Below, piece after piece: positions 54,926 through 64,000 of a stretch of DNA of 64,000 nt. The position numbers and the translations under genes are program-made. The stretch is taken from the NCBI GenBank assembly GCA_037176885.1, contig JAWWNJ010000049.1, positions 1 to 64,000 of the forward strand, written 5' to 3'. This DNA is from Favolaschia claudopus. Lineage: Eukaryota > Basidiomycota > Agaricomycetes > Agaricales > Mycenaceae. The notes beneath the pieces are model-generated. The model was not told the origin of the DNA and made no database searches. It saw only the letters and a program-made list of their open reading frames with translations. Every line of letters starts with the position of its first letter. Positions within the stretch are counted from its first letter, which is position 1.

Positions 54926-55415
54926 GAAGATGGTTTTGAAATGAGAAGATTGAAGTGTCGAGATGCTGCCTGCAGCGAAGGGATTGAAGAAGATGCGAGT
55001 TGGTTGATAAGAATGAAAGGTTGAATTGACTTACCTTTTATACCCGCACACCGCCTACGTGTTAACCGGGAGGTTAATCGCTGTGAAAAAGGGAGAAGGT
55101 GACGTGTCAACGACGAAATCGAAGAAAGGAGAACGTGGACGCACGAAGAACTAGAAGGAAACCATAGAAACGAATGCAGACACGTCGAGTGATGACCAGC
55201 TGCAAACGTGGCGAGAAAGCATCGAGAAATTTTCGAAATTTCACTCAAGTTGAAGTTCAAGTTCAAGTTCACACGGGAAAAGAGCACCGAAACAAAGCCC
55301 GCCAGGGGAATAAATATTCAATCAACACATAAATATATGTACAGAACCGCAGCGGCAACGACAGTAACGAGACTGGGATGGAAAGGAAGGTTCAAGAAAA
55401 GGAAGTAACAGTGGA

Positions 55416-56361
55416 TCAAGAGATACAGGAGGTCAGGACAGCGTGGAGGCGTTCGACGGCAAGAAGAGAGATGCGGGGATGCATTTTATCGTGCGAGAAG
55501 GAAAGGAATTGAATGATGAAAGTAGGGTCGTCGGACGAGGACATGATGTCAGAGATACCCCCGTAAACGAGGTCCTTCGTCGTCGAGGAATTCATCTAGA
55601 GCGTCCTGTGTCAACAATGAACTGAGGAAGACGAAGAATGGATAGGAAAACGCACCAAGAACCGATTAATCGCGCCCTGCGCCGCAGAATAGAAGAACGC
55701 GCCAGCGCGCTCGTACTCGATGTCTTGAAGACGAAATCAGCAAGGAACAGAGAGAAAGAAGAAGAGAAATACGTACTGAACCGGGATGGATGAAGGGAGC
55801 CGGCGTGGACAGCGTTCGCCAGCGTAACGCGTTCATAATTGAAGTAACGGTCCCGGCGAGCGACGAGATTGTCGAGAAGGAAACCGGGTTCGGTGAAGCA
55901 GCAGTCGGGAACGCCACGAGCAGCGCAAGGCCCGCAGGACTTGCCAGCCTCGTCGAAGCGGCAGCAGAGGGCGCCTTCGGCGCAGTTTGCGCATTTGTAG
56001 ACGCGCTAACGACACGAAAGCAGACAATCAATAATTACTCGCAACAGAATAAACAAGAGAGACGCACCGCACGATACTTGGTAAGAGTTTCGACACGCTC
56101 GTGGTTCGGCGGCAAGGGATTGCGAGAAACCCGGGGCAAGGTTCCGTCGTGGAGCAAAACGAAGGGGTCGTCGGGTGGTGGAACGATAGGATAAACGAAA
56201 GCGGCGTAGGAGTCCGCGCTGCCGTTCGTCGAAGCGGTGGAGTCAGGCGATGTCGAAGGCAGTGGAACTGGAGGAAGGGACGGCGCAGCCGGAGGAGATA
56301 TATAGAGGGGAAGGATAGATTCGGATTTGATGGACGACATGGTGGTAGCTCGGGGACACAA
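55416..56361 (-). CDS. Antisense cargo gene 2 of the Gypsy element (about 256 aa, Cys-rich finger)
   Basis: Exons are 56361-56068, 56005-55777, 55723-55656 and 55595-55416, with introns of 62, 53 and 60 nt and consistent phases. An ATG at 56340 would give 249 aa. After a Pro/Ser-rich N-terminus (LPLYISPPAAPSLPPVPLP) comes RVYKCANCAEGALCCRF, GKSCGPCAARGVPDCC, eight cysteines in pairs like a binuclear or treble-clef zinc site. Then follow LLDNLVARRDRYFNYERVTL, AGAFFYSAAQGAINRFL and FLSFSHDKMHPRISLLAVER. From memory, similar Cys-pair proteins are common and unannotated in agaricomycete genomes; this needs a search. A nucleic-acid-binding role is an inference from the cysteines. It lies head-to-tail with antisense gene 1, 490 bp upstream. 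Confidence 0.7.
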
Positions 56362-56576
56362 ATATGTACAGGGGAAGGTGGAAAGTGGGGGAAAGTGAGG
56401 GTGCTGAGGATTTGGCGACGAAGTGCAGCATCTTTTATATGGGGGGAATACAATGCTGGGCGCAAAAATTCATTGTCGGGTCGACTGGAGGCATTGTTAA
56501 ACGAGTTGGGAAGCAGAAAACAATGGATTCTGAGTCCGTCGAGCAGAAACGAGGCGCTCCCGAGTAAGAAAATAAT

Positions 56577-56918
56577 TTATTCTGTCGACCTGAAACCGGA
56601 GAAGCGCCAGAGCACAATAGGCGCCGGATATAAGACGTAAAACATCTTATAACACGTGCGTAAGGCGATTGTAGGTGGTTGCGGATGGAGGAGACGAAGA
56701 AAAACGGTGTCGAGAACGGTATAGGCAATGAAGATGAGGGTTTGAAAGAGAAACGAGTGGCGTGGGAGAACCTCTGTATGTTGTGAAATAGCCGAGCTGG
56801 AAACGGCACCGATCGGCGTGATTGACATTTTACGTCTTCGGTCGGAACAACCCGAAACGTGGCCATAAAACGTGCGCAAAATAAGAACACGAGGCTCAAG
56901 GGAACAATCGAGACTCAT
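56577..56918 (-). CDS. Possible third antisense ORF, membrane-like (113 aa), weak
   Basis: A minus-strand frame starting with ATG at 56918 (or the internal ATG at 56828) has SFLFQTLIFIAYTVLDTVFL, a plausible membrane segment, and FYVLYPAPIVLW. It lies in the stretch between antisense gene 2 and the 3' LTR. It could equally be untranslated leader of the antisense transcripts. Confidence 0.25.
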   Translation of the reverse strand: MSLDCSLEPRVLILRTFYGHVSGCSDRRRKMSITPIGAVSSSAISQHTEVLPRHSFLFQTLIFIAYTVLDTVFLRLLHPQPPTIALRTCYKMFYVLYPAPIVLWRFSGFRSTE

Positions 56919-56949
56919 TGTCGCGCTGACTGGGGACAGTCAGGGTTTG

Positions 56950-56962
56950 TGAAAAAGGGAGA
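56950..56962 (+). other. Polypurine tract
   Basis: GTGAAAAAGGGAGA abuts the TG of the 3' LTR, as needed for plus-strand priming. Confidence 0.7.
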
Positions 56963-57875
56963 TGAAGTGCACGGCACTGTTCCTGGAGGAAAAGCCGCCA
57001 GAAGCGAGAGATTTTTCAATTTCAGCATCTCAGGTCCCAGGTTGATTAAGTAGAGAGGTAGCGAGGATCAGAAAACAAAGCAGTAGAAAGGAAAGTGGTG
57101 ATTGAATCGACTAGTACTACGGGGGTTTCGGAAAGCAGGTTGGGGACATGGTAGTACGGGAAAGAAGGGAGTTTTGTCACAGTCACGATCACGTGCACGT
57201 GACGATCGCAAATCAAACACGTCGCGTTTCTTGCAAGTCGACGAAAGGACACGTCGGAGGGGGTGTGGTAGAATGTACTAGAAGAAAAGAGGACCGAAAC
57301 TATACCTTTTAAGGAGATAGACACTACTTATAAGGGAAGGGGGTTTAAATATCCGGAGGAGCAGTAGAGGTGTTGAAAATAAATACCTTAAGGTTAGGGT
57401 TCGGGGTATATAAGGAGCGCAATTTTGTAGCGTAGGAGGACAATTTACTGCCCAGGTATCACCTGTGTTTCTCTTTCTCTCTCTCTAAACGGAACGGATC
57501 GAACTTGAACGGTAAGGTAGACGGAACGGAACGGAAGCACGGAACTACACGAAAAGCGGAACGGATTGACTTGGGCGGACTAACTCTATTGGATTACACA
57601 CACACAGGTTGAACAGTTATTTCAGAAACGGATTTGACTCGGCCCTCTCTACAATCAAATTAAGATAAACATTTCTGAATTCGCGATCGTTGTTTCCTGC
57701 AACGCGAACCCCCGGATTTGCGCCCGCCAAGGTTGATTAGTGGTTGATCTGTTGATTAGTTGGATTTGTCGGATATTTGGTTTTGGTTTTATCGCTGCTG
57801 GACAGTGATTGAGTTGATTGGTTGGGTTGTTGTTGGAATTTGAAGTTCACCACTAAACACACCGCACGCACTTCA
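56963..57875 (+). repeat. Gypsy 3' LTR (913 bp)
   Basis: Same length as the 5' LTR and no difference found on reading the two side by side, including the telomere-like GGTTAGGGTT and the TATATAAG box. It is followed by CCAA. Confidence 0.95.
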
Positions 57876-57883
57876 CCAAAATG

Positions 57884-57891
57884 TATATAAG
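57884..57891 (+). promoter_or_regulatory. TATA box of the small Cys-rich gene
   Basis: TATATAAG begins nine bases after the end of the Gypsy 3' LTR and about 70 bases before the ATG at 57955. The upstream activating sequence of this gene must lie either in the LTR or 12.6 kb away, beyond the insertion. Confidence 0.5.
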
Positions 57892-57954
57892 GTGAGGACG
57901 CTTGCGCCAAACTGCATCAATCTATCTCTCACTACCTCTCGCAGAACCCTAAGT

Positions 57955-58331
57955 ATGTGCTGGTACGAAGCTTTGACTAGAAGATACGGCTGCGGCGCAC
58001 AGCAGGGATACAATATTCGCACAGCTCAGGTCCACCATTGCGCAGTCGACGACGCTTATTATCGAACCCTTAAAGAATGGCGAGCGACTTACGGATTCGC
58101 CCCATGCCCATACCCACTGCCACAATGCACCACAACCAGGACTTACTATGCGCAATACACAACCAATCGCCCGTGTCGCCAGAGGTGCAACAAGGGCGGG
58201 GAGCCGCATGCCCCAGCCGGGGTCCCTACCAGGTACGTTGGCGTTAACTTTCAAACCGATTTTTGGACTAAACATTGGCTAACCATTATTCCAGTCACCG
58301 CAGTCAACTCCATCACCTGTTCCGCGCCTAA
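57955..58331 (+). CDS. Small Cys-rich hypothetical protein (104 aa)
   Basis: Two exons, 57955-58232 and 58295-58331, with a 62-nt intron (GTACGT...TTCCAG). The protein MCWYEALTRRYGCGAQQGYN has eight cysteines in about 90 residues (for example CPYPLPQC, CRQRC), no signal peptide and no membrane segment. Short proteins starting C-W/L-Y-E ... YGCGH-like with spaced Cys are frequent, uncharacterised agaricomycete proteins (from memory). A TATA box lies about 70 bp upstream and the Gypsy LTR ends directly before it. The second exon is short, so the C-terminus is the least certain part. Confidence 0.55.
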
Positions 58332-60577
58332 TCACCAACACACTGGCTTGCTCTCTTGAGCAATATCCAACATACCCTGATATTTATTGGCTTTGATTTC
58401 CTCTGAATTTTTGCTATGGGGATTTCGTGCGGGGGCGAAGACGGTGACCACTGGCAGAGGCAGACGGGAGGTGTAAAGTGTATGCATGGGTCCAGGTCGA
58501 GTTACAAGTAGCTCATGGTCGACATGTGTCGGGACACAGTCGACGGCGAGGCCGGTGAGGTAGTATAGCATGTTGTATGCGGCGGTGTCGCCAGGAGTAC
58601 GAACAGAACTATTTATACATGGGCTACTAGTGCCATCAAGACAAAAAAGACGACATAAAGAGCATTCGCACGGTCAATTGTGAGCACGGCGAGATCTGTA
58701 ATCAATTCAACAAGTACAAGGAAGGCGGTAGAGCCCAGCGGCGGGCAGCGATCAAGCCCATGATGAAGGTACACAGTGTTGTGTGATTGTGGGCGTGCCA
58801 GATTACTAAAGGAATTCCTGGAGCTGATGTCCAGTAAGTACTGAGTAGGAAGGTGACAGAGAAGTGAGGAGTAACAAGCAAGCGCAAGTGGTTGAGGGAG
58901 CTAGACGGAGCAAAATATTAATAGCAGCGCCGGTTACATGCAGCGCTGCGGGGGCAGTTTATGGTGAGCCAGAAAGTCGAGACTCGAGGCATCTCGAGAA
59001 AGCGCACATGAACAGGGAAGTCACTATGTGTGTCAATGAATTGATATAAGCGACAATGTATTACGTACATTCGACCAGTACCTGGCTCTTTGAGCCGATG
59101 TATTGGGGTGCTACCGCAAACACGCAACTCTTCCCCGTGCGAATCCTACCGAATCAGCGCGAGAGTGTTTTTTCTGGGTGCGTAGGTGAGCGATTTCGTT
59201 TCGTTCGTCGAAAACAGAAAAGCTCACTTACATTTTGTTTTTGAGCCGTTTTCCGAGTGGGCGGCGTCGGGCAGCACGATGTCAAAGACGTCGACATTGA
59301 TGACAAAGGCGGTGGGCGGCCGGGGTGCACCGCTGCCAGCCTCCTCGCGCCCCAAACGAGGGAGCTCTCACGCATTTCCACGCGAAACCGACCGCATTCG
59401 CGCGGATGTGCTCGTTCTGAGTGCACGAGTGGGTAGTTTTGTTCGTTTCTTTTGACGGGGCAAGGACTTGCGTAGGTTTGGGTTGTGGCGGTTTTGAGCG
59501 CGTTGACATGCATAACGGTACGGCAACCAATACCCATGGCGGTGACGACACAAGTGACGGCGCCCCCGAAAAGAGGCGGTTGAATTGACAGTGTCGAGCG
59601 GTGAGAGTGGGGATGTCGGCAGAGCAGAAGAGGATGGGGCGGACGAAAGGGCGATAAGCATGGGGTGTCGGCAGTTGTGTCGAGCGGCGACGGGTGCAAG
59701 TGCGGGTTACAAGGCGGCAACAACGCCCTGGCAGGTGTCGTTAGCAAGGGTATGATAGTGGGCGTTAAGTGAGTCAGACGCACCTAATTTTGACCTGGTG
59801 TTCCGTTGCTGATTTCTATTCCAACACCGTCGTCTTCCGAGCATCGAATACGTGAACGTTGGCGGCGACGACAGGTAGGGGGATGAGTGACCGGCGGTCA
59901 AGTCGAATCGTGAGTGGTGGGCGTCGAGTCGGGACCATTGAGAGTTAGAGAGTGACGAGAGACGGTACGAGGAAGATGGCGGGAGTCAGGTTAACTGGCG
60001 GCGAGACTTCGAGACAAAGTGCCGGACGGGAATGCGTTTGGGAGGTGGTTGAGAAGTATCTTGTAGGCACAAGCGAGAGAACATCGGCGTTGACAACGTC
60101 GTCCGTCGACGACGACGGCGAAGGATGCCGAGGAGCGGACTGCTTCGTTGCGGCGCGTTAACCTTGAAGTCGCGCTGAGAGGGTGTGTGTGCGGGATTAG
60201 CAAAGTCCAGCATGGAGATGATCATGGTGGTGGTCAACGTGCAGGTCGAAAGCAGGTCAAATGCCAAACAAACAATTCCAGAACGATTCAGAGATCGGAT
60301 GTTCTATCGAGTCCCTAGTACTAAGTATCCACGGGGCTCGATGTATCAACTACAGCGCAATATATGATAGTGGTTTAAGAGAAAGAGGTCGAGACACGTT
60401 CGAGTTGTAGACTGTGCCAAGGCGACGACAGTACTTACAGTAAATTACTCTCCCCCACCCGAGTATCAAAGCCATGCACGGCGGAGAATCCCCGTCGAGC
60501 CGTTGAATATCAGGGTTGAGGACGAAGGGCGTGGAGGAGAAGCACAGAAGAAAAGAGCAGTGATGGGCTCGAAGTGC
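58332..60577. other. No confident gene; possible minus-strand exons
   Basis: Two minus-strand stretches look protein-like: ELPRLGREEAGSGAPRP continuing to FVINVDVFDIVLPDAAHSEN (about 59385-59245), followed by a GTAAGT donor, and FIDTHSDFPVHVRFLEMPRV (about 59040-58980). I cannot join them into a gene. Longer frames (59154-59783 -) are Pro/His/Ser/Arg-rich shadows. The rest is featureless. Confidence 0.2.
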
Positions 60578-61989
60578 TCATGGCTCTGCACTTGCCAATG
60601 CTCTCCCAGGCGTAGACGGCGGCTGCTTGCTACGGAGGACGGCCTCAAAAGAATCGAAAGTGACATGCCCCCCGAGAGTATCACCGTCAAAACCGTCCTC
60701 GGATACGACTCCCGTCTCCACCTCTTTCCGGTAACGGAATTTGTCTTGCGCTGAAATGCCATGTTTGAATGACTCGCGCAAGTGCCCAACCAGCCAAAAG
60801 AGGCTTGAAAACTGGGGCGTCGGTTTCCATCTACCCAGACCGCCGGTCAAGAGGTGTATCTTCTCGAGATACATATCTCCATCAGTCGACCCGACCTGAT
60901 GCCAGCACTTGAAAGGCTGCTTTTCGGGGGGGATGAGCATTCCGTGCTCGTAGTGGCATGTGATCAGTACGAGGGCGTAGAGAAGAGATTCTAGGTCAAA
61001 TCGATACAGGTATTGGTCAATAGGAAATAGAGGACTCGGTTCGACAAGGTCGCACGCGATAAATGCGAGCGGATTCTCCGGATGAGGCTTGTACGAGTGT
61101 TCCAGGACGACCGCCATATCAAAGCCGGCGAGTACGCCATGAACATTGCCGTCGACCCTGCGGGACATGAGGTTATTGAGATTGATGTTGCGGTGCATGA
61201 GTCGACAACGCTCATATAGCCATCGGTAGCCTGAAGACAAATGAGCCATCGCCCAAATCGAAATCAAAGAGCTCCGCACGTACACTTGAAGATCCCAAGA
61301 AATGCATGCCCTGGCTCAAGTGGATATGCCATAAGTCCTAGCCGGATAAGACCGGCTGCCGTAATCGCTGCCGTGCACGTTACGGCCGTGGGTTCGAATC
61401 CCACAGAACCACCGGAATTTACAGGCAGGCTAATATTGGAAACGGACATATTCCCCGGCATCGTAGGGTGAAATTCCCTCAAACCAGATGGAGGATCCTG
61501 GAATGCTTCTGCAGACTGGGTACCCTTACTACAAACATCCCAAAAAAAAAAAAAAAAAAGAAATGCATGCCCAAGCTCCTCCGCATCCGTCAGCTCCGTG
61601 ATCGGGCGCAATTCTTCCTCGACGAGGAGCTGCAAAGTCCGGGATCCGCCGTGCTCGTGCCCAAAATCTTGGTGGTCCACTCGCCTCTCTTCATACCGGA
61701 TGATGTGAGGGAGATGGTCGACAATCCAAAGGTCGCCGCGCGCTTTGGCAGAGCTGACCGCGGTCTCGATGATTCGGACTGCATGCATGCGGGTAATTGA
61801 CCAACACCATTTCACCACAACGCCGTCCGAGCCCAAGATGGCTCGGGAGGTGTACAAGCTGCATCCGTCGAGACAGCGCGACCGGGCGACGGAGTCCGCT
61901 AGCTGAAAAGACCGTCCATCGGACAGAGTGAAGGTGTCGAAGGGCCACGGCGGAACATTTCCCATCTCTGGCTCCGATTCGAAATCCAT
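60578..61989 (-). CDS. FunK1-like kinase-fold protein 2 with in-frame SINE insertion (452 aa)
   Basis: Exons are 61989-61284 and 61230-60578, with a 53-nt intron at the same place as in its paralogues (FKC|YRWLYE). The N-lobe has PPWPFDTFTLSDGRSFQLAD, VVVKWCWS, WIVDHLPHIIRYEER and LVEEELRPITELTDAEELG. The catalytic loop is HRNINL, so the HRD aspartate is Asn, and DFG is GFD: a pseudokinase by sequence. LGGHVTFDSFEAVL closes the fold. Between GHAF and a duplicated GHAF, 87 extra residues (LFFFFFWDVCSKG ... GLMAYPLEP) come from an SINE and its target duplication. The frame stays open, but the insertion lies just before the catalytic loop and probably damages the fold. Without it the protein is 365 aa. 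Confidence 0.75.
61312..61557 (+). mobile_element. tRNA-derived SINE (246 bp) with 15-bp target duplication
   Basis: A tRNA-like head has an A-box-like TAGCCGGATAAGACCGG (61339-61355) and a B box GGTTCGAATC within GTGGGTTCGAATCCCAC (a perfect T-arm). An anticodon-arm-like CGTAA...TTACG lies between them. The tail is poly(A) of 16-18 A. AAGAAATGCATGCCC flanks both sides (61297-61311 and 61558-61572). These are the marks of a LINE-mobilised SINE. Confidence 0.9.
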
Positions 61990-62463
61990 TTCAAGAATGC
62001 GATATAATCGAGTGTAGAAATGGATGGAGGATGAGGAATGTATACGTAGAACACGCGGCCAACACGCGGTAAGCCGCCAAGCGAAATCGCCGAAACTCGC
62101 CAAAACTGTACCCCAACAGGACGCGTCCGACGAAGATTCGGTGGAAGAGGTAAACGACGAGCAGAAGCGCAATAAGCCTTGGCAACGGCTGTTGATACAC
62201 TGCGCAACAGGCAGCATGATTGAGTGGTCGAGGACTCCAGTGACGATGTGCACGGCGTATATGGCAGCACAATTCCTCTGAAGACTGTGTGGCAATGGGA
62301 TTGACACTGGGTCGGTAGAGATAGAGAGGAAGGAGGCGTAAGGGTGCCAGTTGCGATGATAAGGTCGATGAAGACACACGCGGGATACGCCGCTGTCCCG
62401 GGTGCGCTGGGGCAGAGGTGCATCGATCGGGCGGAATGGTAGAATGGTAGAATCCGAGGACCA

Positions 62464-62581
62464 CAGAGGCGGTCATTGCTTTCCGAGCGACGAAAGCGTC
62501 GAAGATGATGTGTCCATCGAGGATAGTGATATCGAGACCGTTATCCGAGACCAAGAATCCATTTTCTTCAATCCGCCGCAC
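62464..62581 (-). pseudogene. Relic of a FunK1-like C-terminus
   Basis: About 39 codons read GLDITILDGHIIFDAFVA, clearly related to FDLNTLGGHVTFDLFENVL and FDGDTLGGHVTFDSFEAVL of the neighbouring paralogues. The remainder of the gene is gone. It lies between the two kinase-like genes, directly behind the stop of FunK1-like 3. Confidence 0.6.
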
Positions 62582-62634
62582 AATCTCGCGCGTCCATTCA
62601 TCCAGACCGTCGATGAAGAAGCGGAGACTTCAAT

Positions 62635-63894
62635 TCAAGAGAGTTCTGAACCCGAGCTCGTACGGGTCGTTGAGGAGTCGACTGTTGGTAGCAAGTTGCT
62701 TTTCGTCGTCGTAGCGGCAGGCGGCAAAGAGGAGGTCATAGCAGAGAGCTCTGCACTCGTCCTCCTGGGTGAATACGGCGGTAAATGAGCGCTCAAGACG
62801 TTCTCGAATAGATCAAAGGTGACGTGTCCCCCAAGGGTATTGAGGTCGAAACCATCATAAGATACCGATCCAGTGTCATCGAATTTTTGATCAGAGAACT
62901 GGAATCGTGCGTAAACGCCCTGGCGAAAGAGACGGCGCAAGTACAAGATAAGGTTGTAGAGGCCCGAAAATTGGGCTGTCGGTTCCCAATTCGAGTGTTG
63001 TACCGAGGTGAAAAAACACAGCTTCCAGTTGAAGAAAGCGGCTGAATCGAGCTCGTCCCAGTCACTGAAGAGTGGAGTTGAAGGCGGGATGCGCTTTCCG
63101 TCCTGGTAATTACAGGAGACTATCAGGAGGGCGTTAAACATCGACTCTAGGTCATAACGATAGAGGTAATCAGCAGCCGGTGGGACGGATTCGAGAAGGT
63201 CGAGTGCCATGAAGGGGAGCGAGTTCTGTGGGGAGAAACGCGAAGAATGTCCGTCCATGTAGATCGCGAGGTTGAAACCATCGAGAACACCATGAACTTT
63301 TCCGTCGATTGTGCGGTACTTGAGATTGCTGAAGCTGATGTCGCGGTGCATGATTCGATAACGCTCATAGAGCCATCGGTAGCCTTGAGCAGGTTAGTGA
63401 CCAGTTTCCGGACCCAAAACATTCACAGACGACGTACACTTGAACAAGCCCAGAAACGCCTCGCCCAACTCAGCCGCAGTCGTCAATTCGGTGATAGGAT
63501 AGAGCTCTTCCTGAACGAGGACATGCAGCATCCCAGTTTCGGTGCGCGCTCCTTCGCTCGCTTCTCGCTCTTCATAATGCACGACGTTCGGAAGATGGTC
63601 GAGGACCCAGACATCACCGCATTCGCGTGCAAAATTGGCGGCGTGCTCGACCACTTGAGCTTCATGCATTCGAGCATCGGACCAGCTCCATTTCACCACA
63701 ACGCCGTCCATGCCTAGTCTCGCACGACACATGTAGATGGGTGGCCCCTTGTGAGTAGGTAACCGCGAGATTGAGTCTGCGAGTTCTAGAGAGCGCCCAT
63801 CGCTCAGTTTCAGGGTAGAGGAGTCGAAGGGCCAGTATGGGACTTCTTCGAGGGTATCTTCGGAATCGCTCGAGGAGACAGAGTTCGTGCTCAT
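62635..63894 (-). CDS. FunK1-like kinase-fold protein 3 (401 aa)
   Basis: Exons are 63894-63438 and 63383-62635, with a 54-nt intron (GTACGT...CTCAAG) at the conserved FKC|YRWLYE site. The ATG at 63894 (MSTNSVSSSD) is the first in frame. N-lobe motifs are YWPFDSSTLKLSDGRSLELA, VVVKWSW, DVWVLDHLPNVVHYEER and LVQEELYPITELTTAAELGE. The catalytic loop HRDISFSNL keeps the aspartate. The DFG position is GFN (GVLDGFNLAI). The C-terminus has ALDLLESVPPAADYLYRYDL, LGGHVTFDLFENVL and a Ser/Thr-rich tail. HRDIS is typical of FunK1 proteins. It is the least damaged member of the cluster. Confidence 0.78.
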
Positions 63895-64000
63895 CGTCGT
63901 GGACGACAAACCGGTGGACCCTGGTGGCTCTGCGTCGGCTGCGGCGTCCTACTTGAAGTCCTCAATTCAACGTGTTGTCAACGTGCACAATAAGCCACGA
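63895..64000. other. Right edge: upstream of FunK1-like 3
   Basis: About 106 bp of presumed promoter or leader; no TATA box is obvious and the window ends here. Confidence 0.3.

Larger units (their letters stand above)
45295..57875 (+). mobile_element. Gypsy (Ty3-type) LTR retrotransposon, 12.6 kb, complete
   Basis: The element is bounded by 913-bp LTRs with perfect TGAAGTGC...GCACTTCA ends and flanked by CCAA on both sides (45291-45294, 57876-57879). Internal order: PBS, gag, protease, pol (RT, RNase H, integrase), then two antisense genes, polypurine tract, 3' LTR. Order RT-RNase H-integrase identifies Ty3/Gypsy. All three sense frames are open and the LTRs read identically, so insertion is recent and the element is probably competent. 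The 3.7 kb between pol and the 3' LTR, filled with antisense genes, makes it unusually long. Confidence 0.92.

Noticed and set aside
59154..59783. 209-codon minus-strand frame
   Set aside because: Pro/His/Ser/Arg-rich composition typical of GC-rich shadow frames, and no motif.
61339..61405. Genuine tRNA gene
   Set aside because: The T-arm is perfect, but no acceptor stem closes, and a poly(A) tail with target duplications marks it as a SINE head.
1..64000. CRISPR arrays, rRNA genes, bacterial operons or riboswitches
   Set aside because: No evenly spaced short repeats with unique spacers, no rRNA-like conserved stretches and no bacterial gene organisation were seen; the DNA is fungal nuclear.

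Overview
The window looks like nuclear DNA of a mushroom-forming basidiomycete (Agaricomycetes). It has short introns of about 46-70 nt with GTRNGY donors and CTRAY-type branch sites, FunK1-like kinases, F-box genes, STAND/NLR genes of the NB-ARC plus TPR type, and a dense load of Copia, Gypsy, hAT-like, MITE and SINE elements. There are no operons and no bacterial features. All calls come from reading the sequence; no database search was run.

Layout. 1-6.7 kb is transposon debris: a frameshifted Copia tail and its LTR, a second partial LTR copy that exactly lacks a 50-nt GT-AG intron, and two 330-bp direct repeats flanking 4.6 kb of mostly non-coding, intron-rich DNA with a 41-base G run. 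6.7-36 kb is a segmentally duplicated region. Its core unit is an AIF/FSP1-like FAD oxidoreductase (+ strand, always broken) facing an NLR gene (- strand). The unit occurs three times (6.7-11 kb, 20.3-25.5 kb, 26.3-30.5 kb). The first and third copies are followed by a further ~5 kb of homologous, decayed sequence. NLR-B and NLR-C are intact five-exon genes. NLR-A has one single-base frameshift. The AIF-like copies are split by a MITE, a 37-bp micro-inversion, an AT-rich island and deletions. A 1.3-kb hAT-like element sits inside a telomere-like octamer between units.

36.5-44 kb is a gene-rich island: two tail-to-tail F-box paralogues (five exons each), a FunK1-like pseudokinase and a divergent protein kinase. 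45.3-57.9 kb is one young 12.6-kb Gypsy element whose 913-bp LTRs look identical. It carries gag, protease and pol in three successive -1 frames. Between pol and the 3' LTR lie two intact, intron-containing genes in antisense orientation (345 aa with five introns; about 256 aa with a Cys-rich finger). This is the most unusual feature of the window.

57.9-64 kb holds a small Cys-rich protein gene whose promoter was split by the Gypsy insertion, two more FunK1-like paralogues (one with a tRNA-derived SINE inserted in frame in its coding exon), and a relic of a third. The NLRs are probable non-self recognition or cell-death receptors, by analogy with fungal STAND proteins. Their Gly-rich first exons and TPR arrays differ only by recent duplication and conversion, so the locus looks like an actively evolving immune-receptor cluster kept moving by transposons.
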